From: Pseudomonas segetis
Lineage (GTDB): Bacteria; Pseudomonadota; Gammaproteobacteria; Pseudomonadales; Pseudomonadaceae
Assembly: GCF_900188155.1 (NCBI RefSeq)
Contig: NZ_FZOG01000003.1
Location: 62,001-126,000 of the forward strand
DNA: 64,000 bases
Direction of reading: 5' to 3'
How positions within the stretch are numbered: position 1 is the stretch's first letter; every line of letters begins with the position of its first letter. The notes beneath the pieces were generated by a model. The model was not told where the DNA came from and did no database searches. It saw only the letters and a program-made list of their open reading frames with translations. Position numbers and translations under genes: made by a program. Shown one piece after another: positions 18,338 to 27,428 of this stretch.

Positions 18338-19465
18338 ATGTCGCGACATCCACGTGTTTGGATGGGGCTACTGCTGTGTTTGGCGTTCAGCACCGCTGAG
18401 GCGAGCTGGACGGTGAACATGACGCCAGGAGCCACCGAGGTAAGCCGCACTGTCTTCGATCTGCACATGACCATCTTCTGGATCTGCGTGGTCATCGGCG
18501 TCATCGTGTTTGGCGCGATGTTCTGGTCGATGTTTATTCACCGCCGCTCCACCGGCCAAGTACCCGCCAACTTCCATGAGAGCACCACGGTCGAGATTCT
18601 CTGGACAGTAGTGCCCTTGCTGATCCTGGTATTGATGGCGATCCCCGCCACAAAGACCCTGATCGACATCTACGACACCTCCGAATCAGATGTCGACATT
18701 CAGATCACCGGCTACCAGTGGAAATGGCACTACAAGTATCTTGGACAGGATGTTGAGTTCTTCAGCAACCTGGCGACACCTTCCGAGCAAATCCACAACC
18801 AGGCCGACAAGGGCGAGCATTACCTGCTTGAAGTCGACCAGCCACTGGTGGTGCCCGTGGGCGCAAAAATTCGCTTTCTGATCACCTCCGCCGACGTTAT
18901 CCACGCCTGGTGGGTGCCCGCGCTGGCGGTGAAAAAGGATGCGATCCCCGGCTTTATCAATGAATCCTGGACACGCATTGAGCAGCCAGGAATCTACCGC
19001 GGCCAATGCGCCGAACTGTGCGGCAAGGACCATGGCTTCATGCCGATTGTGGTCGAGGCCAAGTCGAAGACTGACTACGAAGACTGGCTGGCTGAAAAGA
19101 AAGCCGAGACAGCCAAGCTCAAAGAGCTGACCAAGAAAGACTGGACCCTGGAAGAGCTGGTGGCGCGCGGCGACAAGATCTACCACACCACATGCGCCTC
19201 CTGTCACCAGCCTGAAGGCCAAGGCTTGCCGCCTATGTTCCCGGCACTGGATGGCTCGAAAATCGCCACGGGGCCAAAAGAGAATCACCTCAGCACGGTT
19301 TTCCATGGCGTACCTGGTACGGCAATGGCCGCCTTCGGCAAACAACTGTCTGAAGTCGATATCGCTGCCGTCGTTACCTATGAGCGTAATGCTTGGGGCA
19401 ACAAGGTGGGCGATATGGTCACCCCAAAAGAAGTGCTAGAGCTCAAGCAAGCCGAGGAGCAATGA
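18338..19465 (+). CDS. coxB: Cytochrome c oxidase subunit II with fused cytochrome c domain
   Basis: A 375-aa subunit II of an aa3/caa3-type terminal oxidase. In order: a signal-like first hydrophobic segment (about 1-22), two membrane helices (about 45-65 and 85-108), the periplasmic CuA cupredoxin domain with C224, C228, H232 and M235 (CAELCGKDHGFM), then a C-terminal cytochrome c domain with heme motif CASCH at 286-290. The fused c domain means electrons can enter directly from a soluble cytochrome such as the c4 or c5 encoded at 41 kb. The start follows AAGGGGAACCCGCG. It is the first gene of the oxidase operon. Confidence 0.94.
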   Translation: MSRHPRVWMGLLLCLAFSTAEASWTVNMTPGATEVSRTVFDLHMTIFWICVVIGVIVFGAMFWSMFIHRRSTGQVPANFHESTTVEILWTVVPLLILVLMAIPATKTLIDIYDTSESDVDIQITGYQWKWHYKYLGQDVEFFSNLATPSEQIHNQADKGEHYLLEVDQPLVVPVGAKIRFLITSADVIHAWWVPALAVKKDAIPGFINESWTRIEQPGIYRGQCAELCGKDHGFMPIVVEAKSKTDYEDWLAEKKAETAKLKELTKKDWTLEELVARGDKIYHTTCASCHQPEGQGLPPMFPALDGSKIATGPKENHLSTVFHGVPGTAMAAFGKQLSEVDIAAVVTYERNAWGNKVGDMVTPKEVLELKQAEEQ

Positions 19466-19466
19466 C

Positions 19467-21056
19467 ATGAGTGCAGTGATCGACCACGGTCATGCAGGGC
19501 ATGACCATCACCACGGCCCCGCTAAAGGCCTGATGCGTTGGGTACTGACCACCAACCACAAAGATATTGGCACCATGTACCTATGGTTCAGCTTCGCCAT
19601 GTTCCTGCTTGGCGGTAGCTTTGCCATGGTCATTCGTGCGGAGTTGTTCCAGCCCGGCCTGCAAATCGTGCAGCCCGAATTCTTCAACCAAATGACCACC
19701 ATGCACGGCCTGATCATGGTATTCGGCGCAGTAATGCCGGCGTTTGTCGGGCTGGCCAACTGGATGGTTCCGCTGATGATCGGCGCCCCAGACATGGCCC
19801 TGCCGCGCATGAACAACTTCAGCTTCTGGTTGCTGCCCGCAGCCTTTGCCTTGTTGGTCAGCACCTTGTTTATGCCGGGCGGCGGGCCAAACTTTGGCTG
19901 GACCTTCTATGCGCCATTGTCGACGACCTACGCGCCCGAAAGCGTAACCTTCTTCATCTTCGCCATTCACTTGATGGGGGTCAGCTCGATCATGGGCGCG
20001 ATCAACGTGATCGCGACCATCCTCAACCTGCGTGCACCGGGCATGACCCTGATGAAAATGCCGCTGTTCGTCTGGACGTGGCTGATCACCGCCTTCCTGC
20101 TGATCGCGGTGATGCCGGTATTGGCGGGTGTGGTGACCATGATGCTGATGGACATTCACTTCGGCACCAGCTTCTTCAGCGCAGCTGGCGGCGGTGACCC
20201 GGTGTTGTTCCAGCATGTGTTCTGGTTCTTTGGCCACCCCGAGGTGTACATCATGATCCTGCCGGCATTTGGCGCCGTCAGCTCGATCATCCCGGCCTTC
20301 GCGCGCAAGCCGCTGTTCGGCTATACCTCGATGGTTTACGCGACAGCCTCGATTGCCTTCCTGTCGTTTATCGTCTGGGCGCACCACATGTTCACCGTCG
20401 GTATTCCGCTGACCGGCGAACTGTTCTTCATGTATGCCACGATGCTGATTGCCGTGCCCACCGGGGTCAAGGTGTTCAACTGGGCGAGTACCATGTGGCA
20501 AGGCTCGATGACCTTCGAGACGCCGATGCTGTTCGCCGTGGCTTTCGTCATCCTGTTCACCATCGGCGGCTTTTCCGGGCTGATGCTGGCGATTGCACCG
20601 GCCGACTTCCAGTATCACGACACCTACTTCGTGGTGGCGCACTTCCACTATGTACTGGTGCCCGGCGCGATCTTCGGCATCTTTGCCTCGGCGTACTTCT
20701 GGCTGCCCAAGTGGACCGGACACATGTATGACGAAACCCTCGGCAAGCTGCATTTCTGGATGAGTTTCATCGGCATGAACATGGCGTTCTTCCCCATGCA
20801 CTTCGTCGGCCTGGCCGGCATGCCACGGCGGATTCCGGACTACAACCTGATGTTCGCCAACTTCAACATGATCTCCTCCATTGGCGCATTCATGTTCGGC
20901 GCCACCCAGTTGTTGTTCCTGTTCATTGTGATCAAGTGCATTCGCGGCGGTAAGCCTGCGCCAGCCAAGCCTTGGGATGGTGCGGATGGGCTGGAGTGGA
21001 CCATTCCTTCGCCTGCGCCTTACCACACCTTCAGCACGCCACCTGAAGTCAAATAA
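19467..21056 (+). CDS. coxA: Cytochrome c oxidase subunit I
   Basis: A 529-aa heme-copper oxidase subunit I with about twelve helices. The CuB ligand H257 and its cross-linked Y261 are in GHPEVY, the other CuB ligands are H306/H307 (WAHHMFT), and the heme ligands are in VVAHFHYVL. The presence of the GHPEVY tyrosine marks it as an A-type, proton-pumping oxidase. The ATG is two bases after the coxB stop. A long antisense open frame over this gene is a composition shadow. Confidence 0.96.
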   Translation: MSAVIDHGHAGHDHHHGPAKGLMRWVLTTNHKDIGTMYLWFSFAMFLLGGSFAMVIRAELFQPGLQIVQPEFFNQMTTMHGLIMVFGAVMPAFVGLANWMVPLMIGAPDMALPRMNNFSFWLLPAAFALLVSTLFMPGGGPNFGWTFYAPLSTTYAPESVTFFIFAIHLMGVSSIMGAINVIATILNLRAPGMTLMKMPLFVWTWLITAFLLIAVMPVLAGVVTMMLMDIHFGTSFFSAAGGGDPVLFQHVFWFFGHPEVYIMILPAFGAVSSIIPAFARKPLFGYTSMVYATASIAFLSFIVWAHHMFTVGIPLTGELFFMYATMLIAVPTGVKVFNWASTMWQGSMTFETPMLFAVAFVILFTIGGFSGLMLAIAPADFQYHDTYFVVAHFHYVLVPGAIFGIFASAYFWLPKWTGHMYDETLGKLHFWMSFIGMNMAFFPMHFVGLAGMPRRIPDYNLMFANFNMISSIGAFMFGATQLLFLFIVIKCIRGGKPAPAKPWDGADGLEWTIPSPAPYHTFSTPPEVK

Positions 21057-21065
21057 GGAGCTCCC

Positions 21066-21620
21066 ATGAACAGCCCAATGCCCAACCGCCGTCTTGTACT
21101 TCGCCTGTTAGGCGTGGTGGTGGGCATGTTCGCCTTTGGTTTTGCCCTGGTCCCGATCTATGACGTGATGTGCCAGGCATTCGGCATCAATGGCAAAACC
21201 AGCGGCGCTGCGTATGAAGGCGCCCAAGTTGAAAACAGCGCGCGCGAAGTGCGGGTTCAGTTCCTGGCCACCAACAATATCGACATGCCTTGGGAATTCA
21301 AGCCAATGGCCGATGATCTCGTCGTGCACCCCGGCGGCACCAACCAGATGCTGTTCGTGGCCAGTAACCCAACGGATAAACCCATGACGGCTCAAGCCAT
21401 TCCAAGCATTGCACCGTCCAATGCGGCCGCGTATTTCCACAAGACCGAATGCTTTTGTTTCAGCCAGCAAATACTCCAACCCGGCGAACGAATCGAAATG
21501 CCGGTGCGATTTATCGTTGATAAAGACCTACCCGCCGACGTGCATCACTTGACGCTGGCGTACACCTTGTTTGATGTCACTGACCGCGTACCACCCGTCG
21601 CGCAGGTCAGCCCCAAGTAA
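21066..21620 (+). CDS. ctaG: Cytochrome c oxidase assembly protein CtaG (Cox11)
   Basis: A 184-aa membrane-anchored copper chaperone that delivers copper to the CuB site of subunit I. One N-terminal helix (about 11-30) is followed by a periplasmic immunoglobulin-like domain. The copper-binding CFCF is at residues 129-132 (C129 and C131). The start is nine bases after coxA behind AAGGAG. Length and placement between subunits I and III are standard. Confidence 0.93.
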   Translation: MNSPMPNRRLVLRLLGVVVGMFAFGFALVPIYDVMCQAFGINGKTSGAAYEGAQVENSAREVRVQFLATNNIDMPWEFKPMADDLVVHPGGTNQMLFVASNPTDKPMTAQAIPSIAPSNAAAYFHKTECFCFSQQILQPGERIEMPVRFIVDKDLPADVHHLTLAYTLFDVTDRVPPVAQVSPK

Positions 21621-21655
21621 TGAGCGTAGTTTCGCCTTAAATAAGGAGAACAAAG

Positions 21656-22543
21656 ATGGCGTCTCACGAAACCTATTACGTCCCCTCGCAAAGCAAGTGG
21701 CCGATCATTGCTACGCTTGGCATGCTGATCAGCGTCTTCGGTGTTGGCACCTGGTTCAATGACATGTCTGCCGAACGCCCTGACTCCCACGGTCCACTGA
21801 TTTTCTTTATTGGCGGCTTGTTCCTCGCCTACATGCTGTTTGGCTGGTTCGGCAGCGTGATCAAGGAAAGCCGTGGTGGCCTGTACAGCCCGCAGATGGA
21901 TCGCTCGTTCCGCTGGGGCATGAGTTGGTTCATCTTTTCCGAGGTGATGTTCTTTGCCGCATTCTTCGGCGCGCTGTTCTATGTTCGCAACCTTGCCGGT
22001 CCCTGGCTTGGCGGTGAAGGTGCAAAAGGCGTTGCCAATATGCTGTGGCCGAACTTCCAGTTCAGCTGGCCGCTGCTGCACACCCCCGATCCAAAACTGT
22101 TCCCGCCACCAAGCGGTGTGATTGATCCTTGGCACCTGCCATTGATCAACACCATCTTGCTGGTCAGCTCCAGCTTCACCGTGACCTTCGCTCACCATGC
22201 CCTGAAAAAGGACAAGCGCGGCGCGCTAAAAGCCTGGCTGGCACTGACAGTGGTACTCGGTGTGGCCTTCCTGTTCTTGCAAGCCTACGAATACTACGAA
22301 GCCTACAACCACCTGGGCCTGACTTTGGGCTCGGGGATCTATGGCGCCACATTTTTTATGCTCACGGGCTTCCATGGCGCCCACGTCACCATGGGCGCGC
22401 TGATTCTATTCGTGATGCTGATGCGAATTATGAAGGGCCACTTCAACCCGGAGAAACACTTTGGGTTTGAAGCTGCCAGTTGGTACTGGCACTTCGTGGA
22501 TGTGGTCTGGCTCGGCCTGTTTATCTTCGTCTACGTGCTCTGA
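21656..22543 (+). CDS. coxC: Cytochrome c oxidase subunit III
   Basis: A 295-aa integral membrane subunit III with seven helices; FIFSEVMFFAAFF and the C-terminal WYWHFVDVVWLGLFIFVYVL are characteristic. It stabilises the catalytic subunits and proton uptake. It starts behind AAGGAGAACAAAG, 35 bases after ctaG. A 61-residue loop between helices rich in Pro and Trp resembles other Pseudomonas members. It ends 45 bases before the convergent small membrane protein gene. Confidence 0.94.
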   Translation: MASHETYYVPSQSKWPIIATLGMLISVFGVGTWFNDMSAERPDSHGPLIFFIGGLFLAYMLFGWFGSVIKESRGGLYSPQMDRSFRWGMSWFIFSEVMFFAAFFGALFYVRNLAGPWLGGEGAKGVANMLWPNFQFSWPLLHTPDPKLFPPPSGVIDPWHLPLINTILLVSSSFTVTFAHHALKKDKRGALKAWLALTVVLGVAFLFLQAYEYYEAYNHLGLTLGSGIYGATFFMLTGFHGAHVTMGALILFVMLMRIMKGHFNPEKHFGFEAASWYWHFVDVVWLGLFIFVYVL

Positions 22544-22562
22544 CCAAGTGCTGGGCACTTGG
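22544..22562. terminator. Hairpin after coxC
   Basis: CCAAGTGC (22544-22551) and GCACTTGG (22555-22562) form an 8-bp stem with a three-base loop, directly after the coxC stop and between convergent genes. No T-run follows, so it may be an attenuating or RNA-stabilising hairpin rather than a full terminator. Confidence 0.45.
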
Positions 22563-22588
22563 CGGTACAAGGCCCATGAATGCGGGAA

Positions 22589-22792
22589 TCACCAGGTGAC
22601 ATGGCTGACCAACTGGCCGCTGTAAAAACCCCAGGCGATAAGCGCTACGGTTGCAGCGGTCAAACTAACCCGGACAGTCAGCGAATTGACCACTCGCGAA
22701 CCATGGCCTTCATCCTTGACCAAGAAGAACAGGCCGCTGAACAAGCTGACCAAGGTCGCAAGCAAGAGAAGGATTATCGCGGCTTTGAGCAT
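22589..22792 (-). CDS. Twin-transmembrane protein (DUF2909 family)
   Basis: A 67-aa protein made of two hydrophobic helices (about 3-25 and 41-62) joined by a charged turn (KDEGHGSRV). It matches the small DUF2909 proteins found inside proteobacterial cytochrome oxidase loci, antisense to the operon and just before SURF1. The role is unknown, and an assembly or small-subunit function is a guess from position. It runs opposite to its neighbours. It faces the SURF1 gene divergently, leaving 86 bases for two promoters. Confidence 0.85.
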   Translation of the reverse strand: MLKAAIILLLLATLVSLFSGLFFLVKDEGHGSRVVNSLTVRVSLTAATVALIAWGFYSGQLVSHVTW

Positions 22793-22878
22793 GCGTGACT
22801 CCTTTAAGGCTCCGGGGGGAGATAAATGCGCTCAACCAGCAGTATAGCCAGCTCCGCCAGATTACTCGGGCAGACGTC

Positions 22879-23610
22879 ATGAGCGGCTTTCGTCCGGGCG
22901 CTATTCCCAGCATAGCAGTGCTGGTCTTGCTGCCCGTGCTGGTTGCCCTGGGCTTCTGGCAGCTTGACCGCGCCGAACAAAAACGGCAAATGCTCGCCGC
23001 CCATCAACTGCAGGAAGTCGCAGCTCCCATCAGCCTTAACCAACTTGAAGGCCTGACTGACACCGCCTACGTGCGGGTTAAATTGCAGGGCTCATTCGAC
23101 AGCAACCACAGCCTGTTGCTGGACAACCGCATTCGCGACGGCCATGCAGGCGTTGAAGTGCTGCAACCCTTTTACGACCAGGCCAGTGGCTTGTGGGTGC
23201 TCCTCAATCGCGGCTGGCTGCCATGGCCGGACCGCCGCGTAACCCCAGCATTCAGCACGCCGGACTCACAGCTACAACTCAATGCATCGGTGTATCAGCC
23301 CCTGGGCGATGGCCTGCAACTACAGGATGTCGCCGCCAGCAGTGCCTGGCCAAAACTGATCACCAAGGTCGACGCAAAAGCCCTGTGGCAACAACTCGGG
23401 CGAGCCGGATTGGCTGCCGAGCTGCGAATCGAACCCGGTCCAGCTGCGTTTGAAACCCAGTGGCCAGTGGTCTCGATGAGTCCAGACAAACATCTCGGCT
23501 ACGCCGTGCAGTGGTTTGCCATGGCCCTGACGTTGCTCGGACTATTCATTTACCTAGGTGTGCATAACGCACGGGAGCCGCACAATGAACCCAAGCATCA
23601 CCATGCCTGA
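22879..23610 (+). CDS. SURF1-family oxidase assembly protein
   Basis: A 243-aa SURF1/SHY1 homolog that helps heme a insertion into subunit I. The fold is diagnostic: an N-terminal helix (PSIAVLVLLPVLVALGFWQLDRAEQK), a periplasmic domain with LLLDNRIRDGHAGVEVLQPF and LLNRGWLPW, and a C-terminal helix (HLGYAVQWFAMALTLLGLFIYLGV). The ATG at 22879 gives a normal N-terminus; an upstream GTG at 22795 would run into the divergent gene. It overlaps the next gene by 26 bases. Confidence 0.92.
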   Translation: MSGFRPGAIPSIAVLVLLPVLVALGFWQLDRAEQKRQMLAAHQLQEVAAPISLNQLEGLTDTAYVRVKLQGSFDSNHSLLLDNRIRDGHAGVEVLQPFYDQASGLWVLLNRGWLPWPDRRVTPAFSTPDSQLQLNASVYQPLGDGLQLQDVAASSAWPKLITKVDAKALWQQLGRAGLAAELRIEPGPAAFETQWPVVSMSPDKHLGYAVQWFAMALTLLGLFIYLGVHNAREPHNEPKHHHA

Positions 23611-24181
23611 TACCGCACCGAACAACAGGTTCACCGGGCGCCTGCAATTGCTCCTGATACTGGCCATAGTGATTGGCCCCATGGTGCTGGCAACGGCCAT
23701 GTATTACGGCAACTTCTGGGTACCGGAGAGCCGCAATTACCACGGCGAGCTACTGGGTAACGGGGAAAATCTCCAGAGCCTCGGCATCAGCGACGCCGCA
23801 GACAAACGCTGGCAGTTACTGGTAACTGCACCAAACGCCTGCGCAGATGATTGCAAGAAGCTGGTGTTCCTCGCCCGCCAAATCAATATCGGCCTTAACC
23901 GCGATGCCACGCGAGCAACCCATACGCTCGCCACCAGCCAGCCGGTTAGCAGCGATTACGACAATCAACTCAAACGCGAATACCCACAACTCACCCAGCA
24001 TTCGCTGGACCTCTCCGCCTATCAGAAAACCTTGCGCCAGACCGACGCCAAAACCGAAGCAGCACAGCTGTGGATTGTCGACCCACACGGCAATCTGGTG
24101 CTGCGTTATGACAACAGCAACAACGGTAAAGAAACACTGAAAGACCTGCAGCACTTGCTCAAACTGTCGCGCATTGGCTGA
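23585..24181 (+). CDS. SCO-like membrane-anchored thioredoxin-fold protein
   Basis: A 198-aa protein with one N-terminal helix (about 20-41) and a periplasmic domain. It holds a CxxxC pair (C86/C90, CADDC) after a beta-strand-like WQLLVTAP, and ends with LWIVDPHGNLVLRYDN, both in the places where SCO proteins carry their copper CxxxC and the final strand. I read it as a diverged SCO relative in the oxidase operon, like the uncharacterised PA0111. It lacks the clear DHS histidine context of the SCO1 at 26202. It overlaps SURF1; an ATG at 23603 is an alternative start. Confidence 0.75.
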   Translation: MNPSITMPDTAPNNRFTGRLQLLLILAIVIGPMVLATAMYYGNFWVPESRNYHGELLGNGENLQSLGISDAADKRWQLLVTAPNACADDCKKLVFLARQINIGLNRDATRATHTLATSQPVSSDYDNQLKREYPQLTQHSLDLSAYQKTLRQTDAKTEAAQLWIVDPHGNLVLRYDNSNNGKETLKDLQHLLKLSRIG

Positions 24182-24210
24182 AAGCAGATTTGCACTTAGG
24201 AGTGTGCTTG

Positions 24211-25260
24211 ATGACTAAACCGGGCTATCGCTTTGCATTGTTCGCCACCTTGCTTGCAGCCGTTGTGGTGATGCTTGGCGCCTACACGCGCCTTAGTCAT
24301 TCAGGGCTGGGCTGCCCGGACTGGCCCGGTTGCTACGGGTTTATCGGCGTACCCATGAGCGAACACGCGCAAGGGCTGGCAGAGTCACGATTCCCGGCAG
24401 CACCGGTCGAAGTCGCCAAGGGCTGGGCAGAAATGATCCATCGCTACTTTGCCGGCACCCTCGGCCTGGTGATTCTGGGCTTGGCGGTACACGCCTTGAG
24501 ACAACAGGGGCAACAGGCGCAACCGCTGAAGCTGCCGTTACTGCTGCTTGGCCTGGTGATAGTGCAAGCGGCCTTTGGCATGTGGACTGTCACTCTCAAG
24601 CTGTGGCCACAAGTGGTCACCCTGCATTTGCTAGGCGGCTTCGCCACCTTGAGCCTGTTGTTCCTGTTGACCTTGCGACTATCGGGAAAGGCGCCGCTGA
24701 TCCCTTCGATCACACCCCAGTTGAGGTGGCTTGCAGGCGCATCACTGGCCTTGGTTATCGGCCAAATCACACTCGGCGGCTGGGTCAGCAGTAACTACGC
24801 TGCAGTTGCTTGCGTCGACCTGCCCCGCTGCCACGGCGAATGGTGGCCAGCGATGGATTTCGCCAATGGCTTTCATCTCAGCCAGCACATTGGCCCTAAC
24901 TATCTTGGCGGTCAGCTCGACAGTGATGCGCGCACCGCGATTCACATGACTCACCGGATCGGCGCCCTGCTCGTCACCTGCATGCTTATGCTTTTGGCCT
25001 GGCGTCTACGCGCTGCGGGCCTGAGGCGCCTGGCTGGCGGGGTTTTAGTCGCCCTGGCCATGCAGGTTGGCCTGGGCATCAGCAATGTCATTTTCCACCT
25101 GCCGCTGCTGGTCGCTGTAGCGCACAACGCTGGCGGCGCGGTACTGCTGATGAGCATGATCCTGGTTAATTACCGCGTGCGCGCACCGGCAACCGCGGGC
25201 AGGCGAATCGCAATCGAAGAAGGTTTTACTGCGCAAATCAGGCGGCGTACAGCCGTCTAA
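24211..25260 (+). CDS. ctaA: Heme A synthase
   Basis: A 349-aa eight-helix membrane enzyme (COX15/CtaA) that oxidises the heme O methyl group to make heme A for subunit I. Conserved segments include TRLSHSGLGCPDWPGCYG after helix 1, EMIHRYFAGTLG with a heme ligand histidine, and IHMTHRIGALLV in the second half. AGGAG at 24198-24202 is eight bases before the ATG at 24211, which decides this start over an in-frame TTG at 24190. It acts after CyoE, encoded next. Confidence 0.94.
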   Translation: MTKPGYRFALFATLLAAVVVMLGAYTRLSHSGLGCPDWPGCYGFIGVPMSEHAQGLAESRFPAAPVEVAKGWAEMIHRYFAGTLGLVILGLAVHALRQQGQQAQPLKLPLLLLGLVIVQAAFGMWTVTLKLWPQVVTLHLLGGFATLSLLFLLTLRLSGKAPLIPSITPQLRWLAGASLALVIGQITLGGWVSSNYAAVACVDLPRCHGEWWPAMDFANGFHLSQHIGPNYLGGQLDSDARTAIHMTHRIGALLVTCMLMLLAWRLRAAGLRRLAGGVLVALAMQVGLGISNVIFHLPLLVAVAHNAGGAVLLMSMILVNYRVRAPATAGRRIAIEEGFTAQIRRRTAV

Positions 25261-25290
25261 CGCATCGGAATAAGTAGAAGGAGTCACCCC

Positions 25291-26190
25291 ATGGCAACTC
25301 TATTACGCGAACAGGCCGGACACCTTAGCTGGAGAGATTTCCTCGAGTTGACCAAACCCCGTGTCGTGGTGCTGATGCTGATCACCTCGCTGGTCGGTAT
25401 GTTTCTCGCGACGCGGGCGGGCGTGACCTGGCAGGTATTGATTTTCGGCAACCTGGGCATTGGTTTGTGCGCAGGCGCTGCCGCCGCAGTGAACCATGTG
25501 GTCGACCGGCGAATCGACTCGATCATGGCGCGCACCCACAAGCGCCCAGTCACCTCCGGACGCATGTCGCCGTTACTGGCGCTGAGCTTTGCATTAGTAC
25601 TGGCCGTTAGCGGAATGCTGCTGTTGCTGGCATTTACCAACGAGCTGGCCGCCTGGCTGACCCTGGCCTCGCTGCTCGGTTATGCAGTGCTCTATACCGG
25701 TTTTCTCAAGCGTGCGACGCCGCAAAATATCGTTATAGGAGGTTTGGCTGGCGCGGCACCACCGCTGCTTGGCTGGGTTGCAGTCACCGGGCATATCAGT
25801 GCCGAGCCGTTACTGCTGGTGCTGATTATCTTCGCCTGGACACCACCGCACTTCTGGGCCCTGGCCATTCACCGCAAAGAGGAATACGCCAAGGCCGATA
25901 TCCCGATGCTGCCGGTCACACACGGTGAACACTACACAAAGATTCACATCATTCTTTACACCTGCATGATGTTCGCCGTTACCCTGCTGCCTTACGCAAT
26001 CCACATGAGCGGTCTGCTGTACCTGGTCTGCGCGGTCATTCTGGGCGCACGCTTTCTCCAGTGGTCGGTGGTGTTGTACCGTGACAGCAAACCGCACGCA
26101 GCGATCAACACCTTCAAGTACAGTATCTGGTACCTGTTCCTGTTGTTTATCGCCTTGTTGGTGGATCACTACTTGTTCTTCAACCTATAG
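25291..26190 (+). CDS. cyoE: Protoheme IX farnesyltransferase (heme O synthase)
   Basis: A 299-aa UbiA-superfamily membrane prenyltransferase with about nine helices. The prenyl-diphosphate/metal motif N68-x3-D72-x3-D76 lies in NHVVDRRIDSIMARTHKRPV, typical of CyoE/CtaB. It converts protoheme to heme O, the substrate of CtaA just upstream. It starts behind AGAAGGAGTCACCCC. Pseudomonas genomes often hold a second copy with the bo3 oxidase genes; the placement here makes this the aa3-linked copy. Confidence 0.94.
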   Translation: MATLLREQAGHLSWRDFLELTKPRVVVLMLITSLVGMFLATRAGVTWQVLIFGNLGIGLCAGAAAAVNHVVDRRIDSIMARTHKRPVTSGRMSPLLALSFALVLAVSGMLLLLAFTNELAAWLTLASLLGYAVLYTGFLKRATPQNIVIGGLAGAAPPLLGWVAVTGHISAEPLLLVLIIFAWTPPHFWALAIHRKEEYAKADIPMLPVTHGEHYTKIHIILYTCMMFAVTLLPYAIHMSGLLYLVCAVILGARFLQWSVVLYRDSKPHAAINTFKYSIWYLFLLFIALLVDHYLFFNL

Positions 26191-26201
26191 ATTTTGGTGC
26201 C

Positions 26202-26837
26202 ATGACCCGTACTCAGACTACCGTTTTTGTTCTTGTCGCTGTCATCGCCCTGGTACTGGGGCTCACTGTAAACAAAGTGCTTAACAGCAAAGCCCAGGCT
26301 GACCCAACCAAGCTGCTCGATGCGGGTATCGTCTTACTGCCTCAAGGTCGTGACGTGCCGACCCTCGACTTGGTTGACCAGAATGGCAAGCCATTCAAGA
26401 CCTCGCAGCTCAAGGACAAATGGAGCCTGCTGTTTTTCGGCTACACCTTTTGCCCGGACATTTGCCCGGCCACACTGGCCGAACTGCGCGAACTGAAAAA
26501 AATGTTGCCCAAAGAGGCTGTGGATAATTTGCGCGTCGTGCTGGTCAGCGTTGACCCACATCGCGATACGCCGGAACAACTGAAGAAATACCTTGGTTAC
26601 TTTGACTCCAGCTTCACCGGCTTGACCGGCGAAGAAAAGACCATCGAAAAACTCGCCAACGGCGTCAGCATTCCATTTATTCCAGCCGACACCAACAAGC
26701 CCAACTACACCGTTGATCACAGCGGCAACCTGGTGATTGTAGGCCCGGATGGCAGGCAGCGCGGCTTCATTCGCGCCCCGCTGAATAACCAGAAACTTGC
26801 GGCGCAACTGCCTGAGTTGCTAATGCAAAAAGACTAA
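26202..26837 (+). CDS. SCO1/SenC copper chaperone
   Basis: A 211-aa membrane-anchored thioredoxin-fold protein that loads copper into CuA of subunit II. The N-terminal helix is about 7-24; the copper ligands are C84 and C88 (FCPDIC) and H173 (VDHSGNL). All three are intact, in contrast to the SCO-like gene at 23585. It begins 12 bases after cyoE and closes the oxidase operon, followed by a hairpin terminator. Confidence 0.93.
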   Translation: MTRTQTTVFVLVAVIALVLGLTVNKVLNSKAQADPTKLLDAGIVLLPQGRDVPTLDLVDQNGKPFKTSQLKDKWSLLFFGYTFCPDICPATLAELRELKKMLPKEAVDNLRVVLVSVDPHRDTPEQLKKYLGYFDSSFTGLTGEEKTIEKLANGVSIPFIPADTNKPNYTVDHSGNLVIVGPDGRQRGFIRAPLNNQKLAAQLPELLMQKD

Positions 26838-26845
26838 AAGTCGCC

Positions 26846-26873
26846 AGGGGCAAACACCGTGCAGTTTGCCCCT
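26846..26873. terminator. Hairpin terminator after the oxidase operon
   Basis: AGGGGCAAAC (26846-26855) pairs perfectly with GTTTGCCCCT (26864-26873) around an eight-base loop. It lies between the convergent SCO1 and VOC genes, so it can serve both. The T-run is absent. Confidence 0.6.
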
Positions 26874-26890
26874 GCGCGATCAGTTGCTCA

Positions 26891-27316
26891 TCATTTGGCA
26901 AACATCTGCGACAGGTCCTTGAAGGCCTTGAACTCAAGCGCATTACCGCAAGGGTCAAACAGGAACATGGTCGCCTGTTCACCCACCTGCCCCTTGAAAC
27001 GCACATAAGGCTCGATCACGAACTCGGTCTGCCGCTCGCGCAGGCGTTGTGCCAGTTGCTCCCAATCCTGCCAGCCCAATACCACGCCAAAATGCGGCAC
27101 CGGCACGTCATGGCCATCGACTGGATTGCTTTGCGCGTGGCTTTGCGAGTCTGTCTTCGGGCTTTCGTGGATGACCAACTGATGGCCAAAGAAGTCGAAA
27201 TCAACCCAGTGATCACTGCTACGACCTTCTGGACAACCAAAGACTTCACCATAGAAGTGCCGGGCAGCCTTTAAGTCATAAACCGGAATAGCCAGGTGGA
27301 ACGGAGCGAGAGCCAT
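26891..27316 (-). CDS. VOC-family (glyoxalase/dioxygenase fold) protein
   Basis: A 141-aa single VOC domain protein. The N-terminus (FHLAIPVYDLKAARHFYGEVFGC) and C-terminus (MFLFDPCGNALEFKAF) carry the paired beta-alpha-beta-beta-beta motifs with candidate metal ligands H7 and E in LEFK. The substrate cannot be told from sequence. It is divergent from the LysR-family gene at 27429 with 112 bases between, so it may be that regulator's target. Confidence 0.85.
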   Translation of the reverse strand: MALAPFHLAIPVYDLKAARHFYGEVFGCPEGRSSDHWVDFDFFGHQLVIHESPKTDSQSHAQSNPVDGHDVPVPHFGVVLGWQDWEQLAQRLRERQTEFVIEPYVRFKGQVGEQATMFLFDPCGNALEFKAFKDLSQMFAK

Positions 27317-27428
27317 GCAGATGTCCTGTTGAGGTAAGCCAGTCGCCTCAGTTTAGCTACAGTAAAAGTGATTAAAAGCGAATATTATTGCGCTCAACCT
27401 CAAATTAAATTGATCAATCGAGACGTCC

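Noticed and set aside
19581..21026. 481-codon antisense open frame over coxA
   Set aside because: His/Arg/Gln-rich shadow of a hydrophobic membrane protein; no start signal.
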